In this document: positions 50,589-59,766 of the stretch, in pieces
How positions within the stretch are numbered: the stretch's first letter is position 1
How the letters are laid out: each line of letters opens with the position of its first letter
Source: JAJZJT01 sp964610905
GTDB lineage: Bacteria; Actinomycetota; Acidimicrobiia; Acidimicrobiales; RAAP-2
Assembly (NCBI GenBank): GCA_964610905.1
Contig: CAZSYT010000005.1
Location: 5,401-69,400, forward strand
Length of the DNA: 64,000 nt
Direction: 5' to 3'
Notes under the pieces: generated by a model
Told to the model about the DNA's origin: nothing
The model's input: only the letters and a program-made list of their open reading frames with translations
Databases searched by the model: none
Position numbers and translations under genes: made by a program

Positions 50589-50890
50589 CCCGGGCGAGCT
50601 CGTGCGGACCGGGACGGCGGACGAGGACGGTCGCCCGGCGGCGGTCCTCCCGTGCGAAGCGGCCCTCGGGCGTCTCCATGCGCCTCCAGTATGGCGGTAC
50701 CCGCCTGGAGCGCCGCCACGCCCGGCCCGCGGCCACCCGCTCGGCGGGCCGCGGGCGGGACCCGGTGACGCCCCGAGGAGCCGGTGCCGGCGAGCCGCGC
50801 TCGGCAGGCTCGTGCCGATGGCGAGGTCCGACGACGCGGCGGGCACCCCGGACGCGCGGACCGGGCGCGCCCCCGCCGTGGAGGTCCCCG
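50589..50890. other. intergenic, no gene seen
   Basis: About 300 bases between moaC and the esterase remnant. One minus-strand frame starting near 50680 (METPEGRFAREDRRRATVLV) looks briefly protein-like but runs antisense into moaC with no stop; not called. Confidence 0.4.
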
Positions 50891-51667
50891 GTGTCCACTG
50901 ACGACGGCCTCCCGGTCGACCCGACCGACCCCGCGCCTCCGAGCCGCGAGCTCGCCGCCTTCGAGCAGCTCCTCTGGGAGCGCAAGGCCCAGGTGGTGGC
51001 TCGCGGGTGGGACCTCTTCGCCCACCGTGGCGAGCTGGAGGCCTTCGAGTCGCTCTTCCCACTCGCCGACGACGTCGCGGCGAGCGACGGCACCCTCGGC
51101 GGCGTCCCCGTGCGCACCGTCCGCCCCCCCGGGGACGGCGAGCGAACCGACGGTCCTCTACCTCCACGGCGACGGGTACGTCCAGGGCTCGCCCCGGAGC
51201 CACCAGGAGCTCGGGGCACGCCTCGCCGCCGCGGTCGGCGGACAGGTCGCGCTGGTCGACGACCGCCTGGCGCCCGAGCACCCCTACCCCGCCGCCCTCG
51301 ACGACGCCACGGCGGCGTGCACGGCGCTCCTCGACGGCGGTGCCGACCCGGCACGGGTCGTCGTGGCGGGGGGACTCGGCGGGCGGGGGCTCACGGTCGC
51401 CACGCTGGTACGGGCCCGCGACGAGGGGCTGCCCCTGCCGGCCAGCCCCCGCTGCTCGTGCTGGCAGCGCGCGGCGAGCTCCTCCACCCCGACGCCGTCG
51501 AGCTTACTCGGCGCGCCGGTGCCTGCGAGGTCCACGTCGAGCTGGTCGAGGGACCGGGGAGCGTCCACATCTGGCCGATCTTCCCCGCCCTTCCCGAGTC
51601 GACCGTGGCGCTCGCCGCGGTGGGGGCGTTCGTGGACAGGCACCTCGACGGCGCGCCCCGGTCCTGA
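50891..51667 (+). pseudogene. alpha/beta-hydrolase esterase (HSL-like), decayed
   Basis: Three pieces of one esterase lie in different frames. From the GTG at 50891, RELAAFEQLLWERKAQVVAR gives the N-terminus. After a frame change near 51139 the oxyanion region YLHGDGYVQGSPRSHQELGA and DRLAPEHPYPAALDDATAAC appear. After a second change near 51440, PPLLVLAARGELLHPDAVEL and GSVHIWPIFPALPESTVALA complete the C-terminus. The nucleophile motif GDSAGG has become GGLGGRG, so Ser is lost, and the stretch normally between it and the Asp strand (roughly 60-80 residues) is missing. Frameshifts, deletion and loss of the catalytic Ser together mark true decay. Confidence 0.85.
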
Positions 51668-51963
51668 GCGGGGCCGTCGGGCGGGCAGCCCTCGATCGCC
51701 ACCGGTGCAGGACGACGCTGGTGGCCGTCTCGTCGCGCCGCGTCTGGCCGTGCGGTCCCCGCAGCGGGCGCGGCTGGCCGACCACGCCCGTCCCGGGCGT
51801 CGGGGTCCGGGGAGGCCACGGGCGACGCGCGTGCATGGAGCGTTGCTACGGTCGAGGCGTCCACCCCGTTCATCGAGAGGACCCGAGGGGCCTGGCCCGA
51901 CGACGGTCCGGCAACCCGCACACCTGTGCAAGGTGCCACGGCCAGGAGCGATGAGGAGGAGCC
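51668..51963. other. intergenic region, promoter of GNAT gene
   Basis: About 300 bases without a gene. It must carry the promoter and the strong ribosome site GAGGAGG just before the GNAT start. No other structure seen. Confidence 0.5.
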
Positions 51964-52590
51964 GTGGGTCCGTTCCCCGACGTCCCCGTGCTCGAGGGCG
52001 CGCTCGTACGCCTCGAGCACCTTGCCGAGCACCACGCCGCCGACCTCGCCTCGGCAGCCGAGGAGGACCGCAGCAGCTACGGCTTCACATGGGTACCACG
52101 CGCCGCGGAGGTCGACGCCTACGTGCGCACGCAGCTCCAGCGGGTCGCCGCCGGCACCATGGTCGCCTTCGCCCAGGTGCGCGCCGACGACCAGCGGGCC
52201 GTGGGCGTCACCGCCTACTGGGACCCCAGGACGTGGCCGGAGCGTGCCGACCTGTGCGCGGTGGAGATCGGCTTCACGTGGCTCGGTGCCTCGGCACAGG
52301 GAACGGGCGTCAACACCGAGTCCAAGCTGCTGCTGCTGCTGGCCCAAGCGTTCGAGGCGTGGCGAGTCGAGCGCGTCGACCTGAAGACCGACGCCTGCAA
52401 CGAGCGTTCTCGGCGCGCCATCGGCGGGCTCGGGGCGCACTTCGAAGGGGTCCTGCGCCGGTGGTCCCGCTCGTGGGCGCCGGGCGAGGAGGGACAGCTA
52501 CGCGACTCGGCGATGTTCTCGGTGGTCTCGTCCGAGTGGCCGGCGTGCCGTCGCCGGTTGGAGGAGAGGCTGGGCCGGGCCCAGCCGTGA
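51964..52590 (+). CDS. GNAT family acetyltransferase (RimJ/RimL-like)
   Basis: A 208-residue protein. VLEGALVRLEHLAEHHAADL is the usual RimJ/RimL start. VGVTAYWDP, CAVEIGFTWLGASAQGTGVN (in place of the usual RGxGxG), VERVDLKTDACNERSRRAIG and LGAHFEGVLRRWSRSW follow the family order, ending with the core SAMFSVVSSEWPACRRRLEE. The GTG at 51964 is preceded by GAGGAGG at ideal spacing. Likely acetylates a protein N-terminus, an aminoacyl group or a small amine; the substrate is unknown. Confidence 0.88.
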   Translation: MGPFPDVPVLEGALVRLEHLAEHHAADLASAAEEDRSSYGFTWVPRAAEVDAYVRTQLQRVAAGTMVAFAQVRADDQRAVGVTAYWDPRTWPERADLCAVEIGFTWLGASAQGTGVNTESKLLLLLAQAFEAWRVERVDLKTDACNERSRRAIGGLGAHFEGVLRRWSRSWAPGEEGQLRDSAMFSVVSSEWPACRRRLEERLGRAQP

Positions 52591-52823
52591 CGAGCCCCTC
52601 GCTGGGCCCCGGTGAGCCGATCCTCACGCGGTGCGGGTGACCCCGGGGTGGTGGACGGTCGGAGCACGCCCCCTGCCGGCCGCGCCGCGATGCCGCGCAT
52701 CGAGTCGGAGGGACGGCTCGGGTCGACCTCCCGGCGCGTCGTCGGGCTGGGGCGTGAGCGTGACGGTCCGCCCGGAGCCCGGCGACGACGTGCGGCGCGG
52801 GCACCGGTCCGACGCGGGTGACG

Positions 52824-53036
52824 TCAACGGTGGCGGCGGCGGGACAACGCGCCGAGCGCGGCGTCCTCGGTCGCCCCGACCGGGTGGCGGACGACGAAGA
52901 GCCGGTGCCGGGCACGGCGCACCGAGCGCGGCGTGACGGCGCGTCGGGCCGCTCGGACCGGATGCGCCACTCTGCGCACCCGACGGGGGGTAGCCCGCCA
53001 CACGGCGTGACGGACGAGTCGGCGCCCGAAACCCAT
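52824..53036 (-). CDS. small highly basic protein (70 aa), unknown
   Basis: A 70-residue protein from the ATG at 53036, preceded by AGGAGGGG at close spacing. It begins MGFGRRLVRHAVWRATPRRV and continues RRVAHPVRAARRAVTPRSVR, with Arg/His making up about a third of the protein. Similar short proteins (GRRLVRK...ATPRxVRRxxHP...TPRxVK) occur in other actinobacteria, so I treat it as real despite its composition. It might bind nucleic acid or membrane; no function is known. The 17-bp tandem repeat array lies about 65 bases upstream, in its promoter side. Confidence 0.7.
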   Translation of the reverse strand: MGFGRRLVRHAVWRATPRRVRRVAHPVRAARRAVTPRSVRRARHRLFVVRHPVGATEDAALGALSRRRHR

Positions 53037-53101
53037 GGTCCCCTCCTTCATCGGTGGCCCCCTCGGTGGCGGCCACGTCCTCTGTGCACCCGACGTCCCT
53101 C

Positions 53102-53316
53102 GTGCGCCGGCCAACCTCGTGCGCCGGCCAACCTCGTGCGCCGGCCAACCTCNNNNNNNNNNNNNNNNNNNNNNNNNNNNNNNNNNNNNNNNNNNNNNNN
53201 NNNNNNNNNNNNNNNNNNNNNNNNNNNNNNNNNNNNNNNNNNNNNNNNNNNNGCCGGCCAACCTCGTGCGCCGGCCAACCTCGTGCGCCGGCCAACCTCG
53301 TGCGCCGGCCAACCTC
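53102..53316. repeat. 17-bp tandem repeat array split by an assembly gap
   Basis: Units of GTGCGCCGGCCAACCTC: three before the gap (53102-53152), one partial and three full after it (53253-53316), then a diverged copy. It lies between the small basic gene (minus) and the NERD gene (plus), outside both. Units are identical and have no spacers, so it is not a CRISPR array. True copy number is unknown. Confidence 0.95.
53153..53252. other. assembly gap (100 N) inside the 17-bp array
   Basis: A run of exactly 100 N with repeat units on both sides. Not sequence; its real length is unknown. Confidence 0.97.
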
Positions 53317-53443
53317 GTGCGCCGTCCAAATTGTCACACCTCGGACGCAGCATCTCGTCGTGGACGCTCCCTCCCACAGCCCAGCTCGCCGGCGACCGAG
53401 TCAACAGATCGTCAAGTCGTTGGAGCACCGTGCCGATGCGCTC

Positions 53444-54439
53444 ATGGTGAACGAGCTCACCGTCGCCCGGCGCCGACGCAGTGGCCACGACTGCCTCGAC
53501 GTCCGCACCCGCTCCGGGGTGCGGGTCGGCTGGGTCGACCTCGATGACGGCCGGACCGTCCTCCGACGCGCCGACCTGCGGGAGGAGTTCGAGCGTGCCC
53601 TCGGGCGCTTCGGCTGCCGCCTTCCGTCGAGACGGGGAGGCCACGCCGCCGAGGGCAGGGACCACCCGGCAGGCACCGCCCTGCCCGCCGGACGGAGAGA
53701 GGGCCGCGCGCTCCGGCAGCCGCGGCTCGCGGTCCTCCCGACGACCGCAGCTCCGACGGGTCCCCCCCGAGCGGCCGAGCATCCGTCCGTCCGTGCCGGC
53801 GCCCAGATCGTCACCGGTCCCTGGGTCGACCTCGCCGACAACCCACCCGGGCGCCACGTCGCCGAGACGGCGGCGACCCTGCGCCACCAGGCGCCCGTGC
53901 GCACCCTGCTGGCCCGCGTCTTCGGCGTCCACACGCGCGAGCGAGCCTTCCGCGTCGGTGCCGAGGGCGAACGCGTCGTCGGCGCCCGGCTTGCCCGCCT
54001 GCCCGTGGGCTGGCACGTCCTCCACTCCGTGCCGGTGGGCACGCGCGGTGCCGACATCGACCACGTGGTGGTCGGGCCGGGCGGCGTCTACACGGTCAAC
54101 GCGAAGCACGTCCCCGACGCCCGCGTGTGGCTCCGTGGCGACAGCCTCGTGGTGAACGGGCACGAGCGCGACCACGTGCCGGCGTCGCGGGTCGAGGCCG
54201 CGAGGGCGAGCCGCCTCCTCGGCGAGGCGCTGGGCAGGCCCGTGCCCGTCGTCGGCATCGTCGCCCTGGTGGGCGCCGAGAACGGCTTCAACGTGCGCTG
54301 CCAGCCCAAGGACGGCAGCGTGACGGTCGTCGGGCAGCACCAGCTCGTCCCGTGGCTCCTGGGCCGCCGGGCGATCCTGCGGCCGTCCGACGTCGAGGCG
54401 ATCTTCGGCGTGGCCCGCCTGCCCGCCACCTGGGCCTGA
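53444..54439 (+). CDS. NERD domain-containing protein
   Basis: A 331-residue protein from the ATG at 53444. The N-terminal 150 residues (starting MVNELTVARRRRSGHDCLDV) are charged, with a Pro/Arg-rich linker, and match no domain I know. The C-terminal half is a NERD (nuclease-related) domain: RVGAEGERVVGARLARLPVG, WHVLHSVPVGTRGADIDHVV, VGPGGVYTVNAKHVPDARVW and RPVPVVGIVALVGAENGF. The D-x-DHVVVG and N/K pattern corresponds to a PD-(D/E)xK-like core. Function unknown; a DNA-processing role is suggested by the family. The third repeat array lies upstream. Confidence 0.86.
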   Translation: MVNELTVARRRRSGHDCLDVRTRSGVRVGWVDLDDGRTVLRRADLREEFERALGRFGCRLPSRRGGHAAEGRDHPAGTALPAGRREGRALRQPRLAVLPTTAAPTGPPRAAEHPSVRAGAQIVTGPWVDLADNPPGRHVAETAATLRHQAPVRTLLARVFGVHTRERAFRVGAEGERVVGARLARLPVGWHVLHSVPVGTRGADIDHVVVGPGGVYTVNAKHVPDARVWLRGDSLVVNGHERDHVPASRVEAARASRLLGEALGRPVPVVGIVALVGAENGFNVRCQPKDGSVTVVGQHQLVPWLLGRRAILRPSDVEAIFGVARLPATWA

Positions 54440-54514
54440 GCGCTCCGGCCGACGCCTCGACCGCGACGCTCTCGCCGAGCCCCGGCGTGCCGAGATGCAT
54501 GCTGAGATGACGGC

Positions 54515-55579
54515 GTGGCACCCCGGCGACGTCGACGCGTCCTCCTCGTGCTCGCCTCCGTCGCCGTCGTCGTCACCGCGTGCTCGGCACCGTCACCGTC
54601 GTCCACCCCCGGTCCTGCGCCCACGACGAGCAGGGCCTCGCCCACGACAAGCAGGGCCTCGCCCACGACCCGCACCGGCCCGGGCACGACGTCGACCGCG
54701 CCGGGCGGACCGCCTACGTCGAGCGGCGGCGTTCCCGCGTTCTCCCACGTCTTCGAGGTCGTGATGGAGAACCTCCCGTACTCGGCGGCGATGGCCACGC
54801 CGGGCTTCGCGTCGCTGGCCCACCGGTACGCGTGGGCGAGCGCCTCGTACGCGGCGGCACACCCCTCCCTCCCCAACTACCTGGCGCTCGTCGCCGGCTC
54901 CACCTTCGGGACCACCTCGGACTGCCTGAGCTGCTTCGTGACGGCGGACAACCTCGGCGCCCAGCTCAGCCGCGCCGGGATCACCTGGGGCGCCTACTTC
55001 GAGGGCGTGTCGAGCTCCTGCTACCTCGGGACGTCCTACGGCGTGTACGCGGCCAAGCACAACCCGTTCCGGTACTTCGCCGACGTTCGCACCAGCCCGA
55101 GCCTGTGCGCCCACCTCCTGCCCTTCTCGCAGCTCGGTCCGGAGCTGGCGGGCCCGGCGAGCGGCGTGCCCCGCTTCGTGTGGGTCACCCCGAACGTGTG
55201 CCACGACGGGCACAGCTGCCCGGCCGCAGAAGCGGCCGCCTGGCTGGACACCTTCGTCGCCGAGGTGACCGCCAGCCAGGCCTGGCGCCAAGGCGGCGTC
55301 CTGTTCGTCACCTGGGACGAGGGCTCGTTCGGCGACGCACGCCAGGCGACCCCCCAGGGGACCGTCGTGCCCAGCGGTGGAGGCGGCCACGTCCTCACGC
55401 TCGTCGTCTCGCCGTCCGTGCCACCGGGGAGGGTGGTCGCCACGCCGCTCAGCCACGACGCGCTCCTCGCCACGATCGAGCGCGCCTTCGGCCTCCCGCT
55501 GCTCGGCGGGGCAAAGGCATGGTCCGGGCGGACGTTCGCCGCCTTCTGGACGGGCACGGACGCGACGTCGCCCCGGTGA
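54515..55579 (+). CDS. secreted phosphoesterase-family lipoprotein
   Basis: A 354-residue exported protein. The signal MAPRRRRRVLLVLASVAVVV ends at a lipobox TACS, followed by a Ser/Thr/Pro-rich linker with repeats of SRASPTT. The phosphoesterase domain (alkaline phosphatase superfamily, as in acid phosphatases and phospholipase C) begins FSHVFEVVMENLPYSAAMAT and shows HPSLPNYLALVAGSTFGTTS, VTPNVCHDGHSC, VLFVTWDEGSFGD and SGGGGHVLTLVVSP. The conserved EN, the Ser in the PNY loop and the Asp/His residues are present. It likely hydrolyses phosphomonoesters or phospholipids outside the cell. Confidence 0.87.
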   Translation: MAPRRRRRVLLVLASVAVVVTACSAPSPSSTPGPAPTTSRASPTTSRASPTTRTGPGTTSTAPGGPPTSSGGVPAFSHVFEVVMENLPYSAAMATPGFASLAHRYAWASASYAAAHPSLPNYLALVAGSTFGTTSDCLSCFVTADNLGAQLSRAGITWGAYFEGVSSSCYLGTSYGVYAAKHNPFRYFADVRTSPSLCAHLLPFSQLGPELAGPASGVPRFVWVTPNVCHDGHSCPAAEAAAWLDTFVAEVTASQAWRQGGVLFVTWDEGSFGDARQATPQGTVVPSGGGGHVLTLVVSPSVPPGRVVATPLSHDALLATIERAFGLPLLGGAKAWSGRTFAAFWTGTDATSPR

Positions 55580-55760
55580 CGTCGGGTGCCCGGCCGCCGC
55601 GATCCCTCCCGCCGCGCACTGTGCAAGGGTTGGCACGTCCTCCTCGTGCTCGCTCGGCCGAGCCCGCGTCCGGTGGAGCGCGGCGCGTGGAGCGGAGTGG
55701 TGTTCCCGAGCCGCGACCGCGCCGTCGCCACGAGCCCCGGCGCGAGGAAGGAGCCGCCTC

Positions 55761-57080
55761 ATGCCGCCCCGAGGTGCCATCGTGGCAACGGCCCGCCACC
55801 CCCACCGGGGTGCCTCACGGCGAGCGATCGGCGGGCTGGCCGCAGTGGCCGTCCTCCTCGCCGCCTGCTCGAGCCCGGTCGCCGCGCCGGCACGCCATCG
55901 CACCGGGCAGGCGGCGAAGGCGAGGGCGACGACGACGCCGGCGACCGGCGGGAACAGCGTCGCCCCGGGGACACCGGCCTGGCTCGCCGCCCTCGAGCGG
56001 AAGGCGGCGGGGAGCCCGAGCTACCTCCAGCCGGGCTCGAACCCGTCCGTGCTCCCTGGTCCGGTGCTCATCGCCGACCGGAACAACTCACGGCTGCTCC
56101 TCGTCGACCCGAAGGGGCAGATCCTCTGGCAGTACCCGGCGCCGGGTACGCCGCCTTCGTCGGCGTTCCGCTCGCCCGACGACGCCTTCTTCGGCCCGAA
56201 CGGCAACCAGATCATCGCCACCGAGGAGTCGAACTTCGCCATCAGCACCATCGCGCTGCACGCGACGCCGACGGGGTCCCAACCGGTGACGGGAACGATC
56301 ACGTGGACCTACGGGCACCCCGGCGTGCCCGGGTCCGCCGCCGACGAGCTCGACAACCCCGACGACGCCATGCTCCTGCCCGACGGAGACGTGCTCAGCG
56401 CCGACATCAAGAACTGCCGGATCCTCCTCATCCACCCCGGGGCCCACGCACCGGCCCACGTCTACGGCGAGACCACCCCGTACTGCTACCACCAGCCTCC
56501 GGCCCGCTTCGGGAGCCCGAACGGCGTGTTCCCGATGACCAACGGCGACTACCTGGTGACCGAGATCAACGGCGACTGGGTCGACGAGATGACGCCCTCG
56601 GGGACGATCCTGTGGTCCGCGCACCCGCCGGGCTTCACCTACCCGTCCGACAGCAACGAGGTGAGCCCCGGCGTGTTCGTGTCGGTCGACTACACCGACC
56701 CCGGCGGCCTCGAGACGTTCAACCAGCAGGGCCAGATCGTGTGGAAGTACGCGCCGACCAGCCCGTCCGGCGTGCTCGACCGACCGTCGCTCGCCCTGCC
56801 TCTGCCCAACGGCGACTTCCTGCTGAACGACGACTACAACCACCGGGTCATCGTCGTCGACCCGCACACCGACCAGATCGTCTGGCAGTACGGCCACACC
56901 GGCGTCGCCGGCTCGGCCCCGGGCTACCTCGACAAGCCCGACGGCGTCGACCTCGCCCCGCCGTACTCGCTCCTCGTCACCCACGCGGCCACGATGGGGC
57001 TCCCGCCAGCGGGGCTCGCCCCGCCCCCTCCGGGCCTCGGGGCTCCCGCGCCCGGGGGGACTGCCACGACCGTGCCGTAG
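55761..57080 (+). CDS. exported beta-propeller lipoprotein (arylsulfotransferase/PQQ-like)
   Basis: A 439-residue lipoprotein. The ATG at 55761 follows AGGAAGGAG. The signal ends VAVLLAACSS. The mature domain is a beta-propeller with repeated blade phrases: PVLIADRNNSRLLLVDPKGQ, ILWQYPAPGTPP, PDDAMLLPDGDVLSADIKNC, YLVTEINGDWVDEMTPSGTI and FLLNDDYNHRVIVVDPHTDQ. The pattern resembles ASST/PQQ-type propellers. No catalytic His is obvious, so a binding or scaffold role is as likely as an enzyme. The C-terminus is Pro/Gly-rich. A strong hairpin follows the stop. Confidence 0.82.
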   Translation: MPPRGAIVATARHPHRGASRRAIGGLAAVAVLLAACSSPVAAPARHRTGQAAKARATTTPATGGNSVAPGTPAWLAALERKAAGSPSYLQPGSNPSVLPGPVLIADRNNSRLLLVDPKGQILWQYPAPGTPPSSAFRSPDDAFFGPNGNQIIATEESNFAISTIALHATPTGSQPVTGTITWTYGHPGVPGSAADELDNPDDAMLLPDGDVLSADIKNCRILLIHPGAHAPAHVYGETTPYCYHQPPARFGSPNGVFPMTNGDYLVTEINGDWVDEMTPSGTILWSAHPPGFTYPSDSNEVSPGVFVSVDYTDPGGLETFNQQGQIVWKYAPTSPSGVLDRPSLALPLPNGDFLLNDDYNHRVIVVDPHTDQIVWQYGHTGVAGSAPGYLDKPDGVDLAPPYSLLVTHAATMGLPPAGLAPPPPGLGAPAPGGTATTVP

Positions 57081-57127
57081 CCACGACCCCTTCCCGCCCG
57101 GGCGTCCCGGGCGGGAAGGGGTCGTGG
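57081..57127. terminator. bidirectional terminator with perfect 22-bp stem
   Basis: A perfect 22-bp inverted repeat around a CGT loop starts immediately after the propeller stop and ends 14 bases before the convergent carboxypeptidase stop. The stem contains CCCCTTCCCGCCCGGG and its complement. It can terminate both genes. Confidence 0.9.
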
Positions 57128-57141
57128 CACCGACCGCTCGT

Positions 57142-58329
57142 TCACAGGCGGGTGAGCTTCCACGACACCGACGGGCCCGCCAGGTCCGACGCGGCCCGGA
57201 CGGGCACGGTCGTGGTGCGACCGCCGGCCTCGACGACGAGCGACCCGATCCGCTCGCCGGCCCGGACGGTCCCCGCGGGCAGCGCCACGTGCTCGGACAC
57301 GCGCACGGGCAGGCCCGGCCAACCGACCGTGCGGACGCTCCCGCCGGCCACGGCGGCGACCGAGGCATGCCACGCCGTCGTGACGTGCCCGACGACCGTC
57401 CCGTCGGTGACCACCGTCTCACGGTGGAGGTCGGCGGCGGCTGCCTTGGCCAGCACCTCACCGGCATCGAGGGCGGTGGTGATCGGGCTCACCCCACCCT
57501 GTCCCAGCACGGCGCCCACGAGGTGGACCGTGCGGCCGCCGACCGTCGGGTCGGCCTCGAAGAGGAAGCAGCCGCCCGACGTCGCGTTCGTGCCCGTCTT
57601 GATGCCGACGATGCCGTCGTGGCCGAGCGCGGCGTCGTAGTTGTACTGCAGGCCCGCCACGGGGAGCGTCACCTGGGGCATGGCCACGATGTGGGCGAAG
57701 GTCGGGATGCGCATGGCCGCCTCGCCCAGCTTCACCAGGTCGGTCGCGTTCGAGACCGAGCCGGAGCTGAACCCGCTCGGTCCGGTGAAGTGGGTCGAAC
57801 GCAGGCCCAGGGCCTTGGCGTCCGCGTTCATCTCGGCGACGAAGGCATGGACGCTCCCGGCGTCCCACGTCGCCAGCATGCGCGCGAAGTTGTTGCCCGA
57901 CGGGATGAGCATGGCCTCGAGGGCCTGACGCTCGCTCACCTGCTCTCCCGCCGTGACGGCCACGACCGACTGCTTCTGCGACAGCGAGAGGTCGTAGTCG
58001 AAGACGTCGAGCGCGCTCACCGTGAGGTCGGGCCCCGACGTCCCAGGGGCCAGGGGGTGGTCGTGGAGCACGACGTAGGCGGTCATCACCTTCGTGATGC
58101 TGGCGATGGGCAGCGCCTGCGTCGAGCCCACCGAGCCGATGCTCCCCACGCCGTCGACGGCCAGCGCGGCCTCGCCGGTCTGGGGCCACGGCAGCGCCGG
58201 CCTCTGTCCTGCGACCCGGACCGTGGCGAGCGACGGTGCGTACGCCGGCGGCGGGACCGACCGGAACCACTGCACGCCCGCAAGGGCCGCGACGACCACC
58301 ACCACCGCTCCGACGACGATCCGCGTCAC
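57142..58329 (-). CDS. D-alanyl-D-alanine carboxypeptidase (penicillin-binding protein, S11-like)
   Basis: A cell-wall peptidase of about 395 residues, anchored by an N-terminal helix (IVVGAVVVVVAALAGVQWF). The catalytic motifs are in order: SxxK in LPIASITKVMTAYVVL, SGN as MLIPSGNNFARMLATW, and KTG in GIVGIKTGTNATSGG. It would trim the terminal D-Ala of peptidoglycan stem peptides. The GTG at 58329 is chosen because it sits just before the helix; a GTG at 58365 is also possible. Its 3' end faces the propeller gene across a shared terminator. Confidence 0.9.
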   Translation of the reverse strand: MTRIVVGAVVVVVAALAGVQWFRSVPPPAYAPSLATVRVAGQRPALPWPQTGEAALAVDGVGSIGSVGSTQALPIASITKVMTAYVVLHDHPLAPGTSGPDLTVSALDVFDYDLSLSQKQSVVAVTAGEQVSERQALEAMLIPSGNNFARMLATWDAGSVHAFVAEMNADAKALGLRSTHFTGPSGFSSGSVSNATDLVKLGEAAMRIPTFAHIVAMPQVTLPVAGLQYNYDAALGHDGIVGIKTGTNATSGGCFLFEADPTVGGRTVHLVGAVLGQGGVSPITTALDAGEVLAKAAAADLHRETVVTDGTVVGHVTTAWHASVAAVAGGSVRTVGWPGLPVRVSEHVALPAGTVRAGERIGSLVVEAGGRTTTVPVRAASDLAGPSVSWKLTRL

Positions 58330-58537
58330 GTCCTCGCTCGCCTCCTCGTGGGCTTCCGCCACGCTCGTGCCCCGGCCGGCAGGCACGCGCCTCGGAGCGA
58401 CCTCGCGCACTCGACGGGCGCCGCCGGCAGGCGCCCCGGCCCACGGTAGACAGCGGGGCGACCGGAAGGGCCGCGCCCCCGGGCGCGGCCAGCGCACCCC
58501 GGCACCCGACGCCCCCGCACCGGGGTCGGCCGGACGG

Positions 58538-59698
58538 TCAGCCCGGCGTCACCGGGCGCGCGGACATCGTGACGAAGTCGCGTGCCCACCACGGCTCGAA
58601 GAACGTCCACGGCCCCTGCACCGTGGACGGGAGGAGCTTGGCGCCGTTGGCCGGTGCGGCGAGCGCACCGGGGGGCGGGTCGTACGCGGCGAAGACGGGC
58701 CAGTCCGGGTTGATGTCGAGCTCCATCCCCCGCACCACCCCCGCCGCGACGAGCAACTGTGCGAGCTGCAAGGGGTCGAGGGCCGGGCCCGCCGCGTAGA
58801 CGAGGGCCCCGTCCGCGGTGACCCCGACCCCCGATCGCCACTGGGCTTCGATGCCGGGCACGGATGCCGCGCACGAGGTGGCGCCGCACGTCGCCCCCCA
58901 CGCCTGCCAGTCGGGGCTCGCCGCCTCGGCGGTGGGCTGGCCGCCGGCGACGAGGGGGACGAGGTTCTGGCGCACGGCGACGACGTCGGGCGCCATCCGC
59001 ACGTCGGTCCCCCACGCGCCCACGTCGACGCCGCCGCCGGCGGTGATGACGAGCGAAGCGGCACCGGCCACCAGCGGCACGACGGTCCGGCCCTCGGTGA
59101 GGTAGCCGCCGCCCGCCGCGTTCATCTGGAAGCCGCCGTTGAACGCGGCCACCAGCGTGGCCGCCTGCGCCGGCTCGATCGGAGCCGTGTACCGGTACGG
59201 TCCTCCCCCCGGGCTCACCGACCCCGAGTACAGCCGGGCCGCCAGCAGGTGGGTGTCCATCCAGGCGATCCCCGCCGGCTGCGAGCCTCCGAGGGGCACG
59301 AGGGTGGTCTCGTAGACGGCGGGAGACCCGGCGACGAGGCGGCCGGCAGGGCGCCAGACGCCCGTCCCGGGAGAGGAAGGGGCGACGGCGATCGGGGTGG
59401 GTGGCGGGAGCGCGACCGTGGCCGTCGACGCTCCGCCCGAAGCCGCCGGGGGGACGGTGGTGGTGGGCGGCGATGCCGTCGTGGGCGCGGTGGTCGTGGG
59501 GGCCGGGGCTGGCGTGGTGGACACCGGGGCCGGGGCAGAGGTCGCCGGGGGACGGACCGCGCGACGCGCGTGCCGTCCCACCACGGCGGACGGCGCCGCA
59601 CCGCACGCCGCCGCGGCGAGGGAGACGACGGCCACCACGGGAACGAGCGGTCCGGCGCGACCGACCCGACGGGGCTGCCGGTCGGTGACGGCGGGCAT
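58538..59698 (-). CDS. exported phosphodiester glycosidase-family (NAGPA domain) protein
   Basis: A 386-residue secreted protein, probably a lipoprotein (LVPVVAVVSLAAAACGAAPS). A long Ser/Thr/Pro linker precedes the NAGPA-type domain, which shows IAWMDTHLLAARLYSGSVSP, ATLVAAFNGGFQMNAAGGGY, LTEGRTVVPLVAGAASLVIT, VGVTADGALVYAAGP and VRGMELDINPDWPVFAAYDP. Family members cleave phosphodiester-linked sugars or act on wall polymers. Here an envelope role is inferred from export and from the adjacent carboxypeptidase. Confidence 0.86.
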   Translation of the reverse strand: MPAVTDRQPRRVGRAGPLVPVVAVVSLAAAACGAAPSAVVGRHARRAVRPPATSAPAPVSTTPAPAPTTTAPTTASPPTTTVPPAASGGASTATVALPPPTPIAVAPSSPGTGVWRPAGRLVAGSPAVYETTLVPLGGSQPAGIAWMDTHLLAARLYSGSVSPGGGPYRYTAPIEPAQAATLVAAFNGGFQMNAAGGGYLTEGRTVVPLVAGAASLVITAGGGVDVGAWGTDVRMAPDVVAVRQNLVPLVAGGQPTAEAASPDWQAWGATCGATSCAASVPGIEAQWRSGVGVTADGALVYAAGPALDPLQLAQLLVAAGVVRGMELDINPDWPVFAAYDPPPGALAAPANGAKLLPSTVQGPWTFFEPWWARDFVTMSARPVTPG

Positions 59699-59766
59699 CC
59701 CCCGAAGCGTAGGGCGCGGGCGCCCGTGTGCGGCATCGGGGCGCCGGCGGACCGGCGCCGCAGGCG

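Noticed and set aside
50388..51354. Minus-strand frames opposite moaC and the esterase remnant
   Set aside because: Arg/Pro-rich shadows. The clear homology on the plus strand (MoaC, HSL esterase pieces) explains the region.
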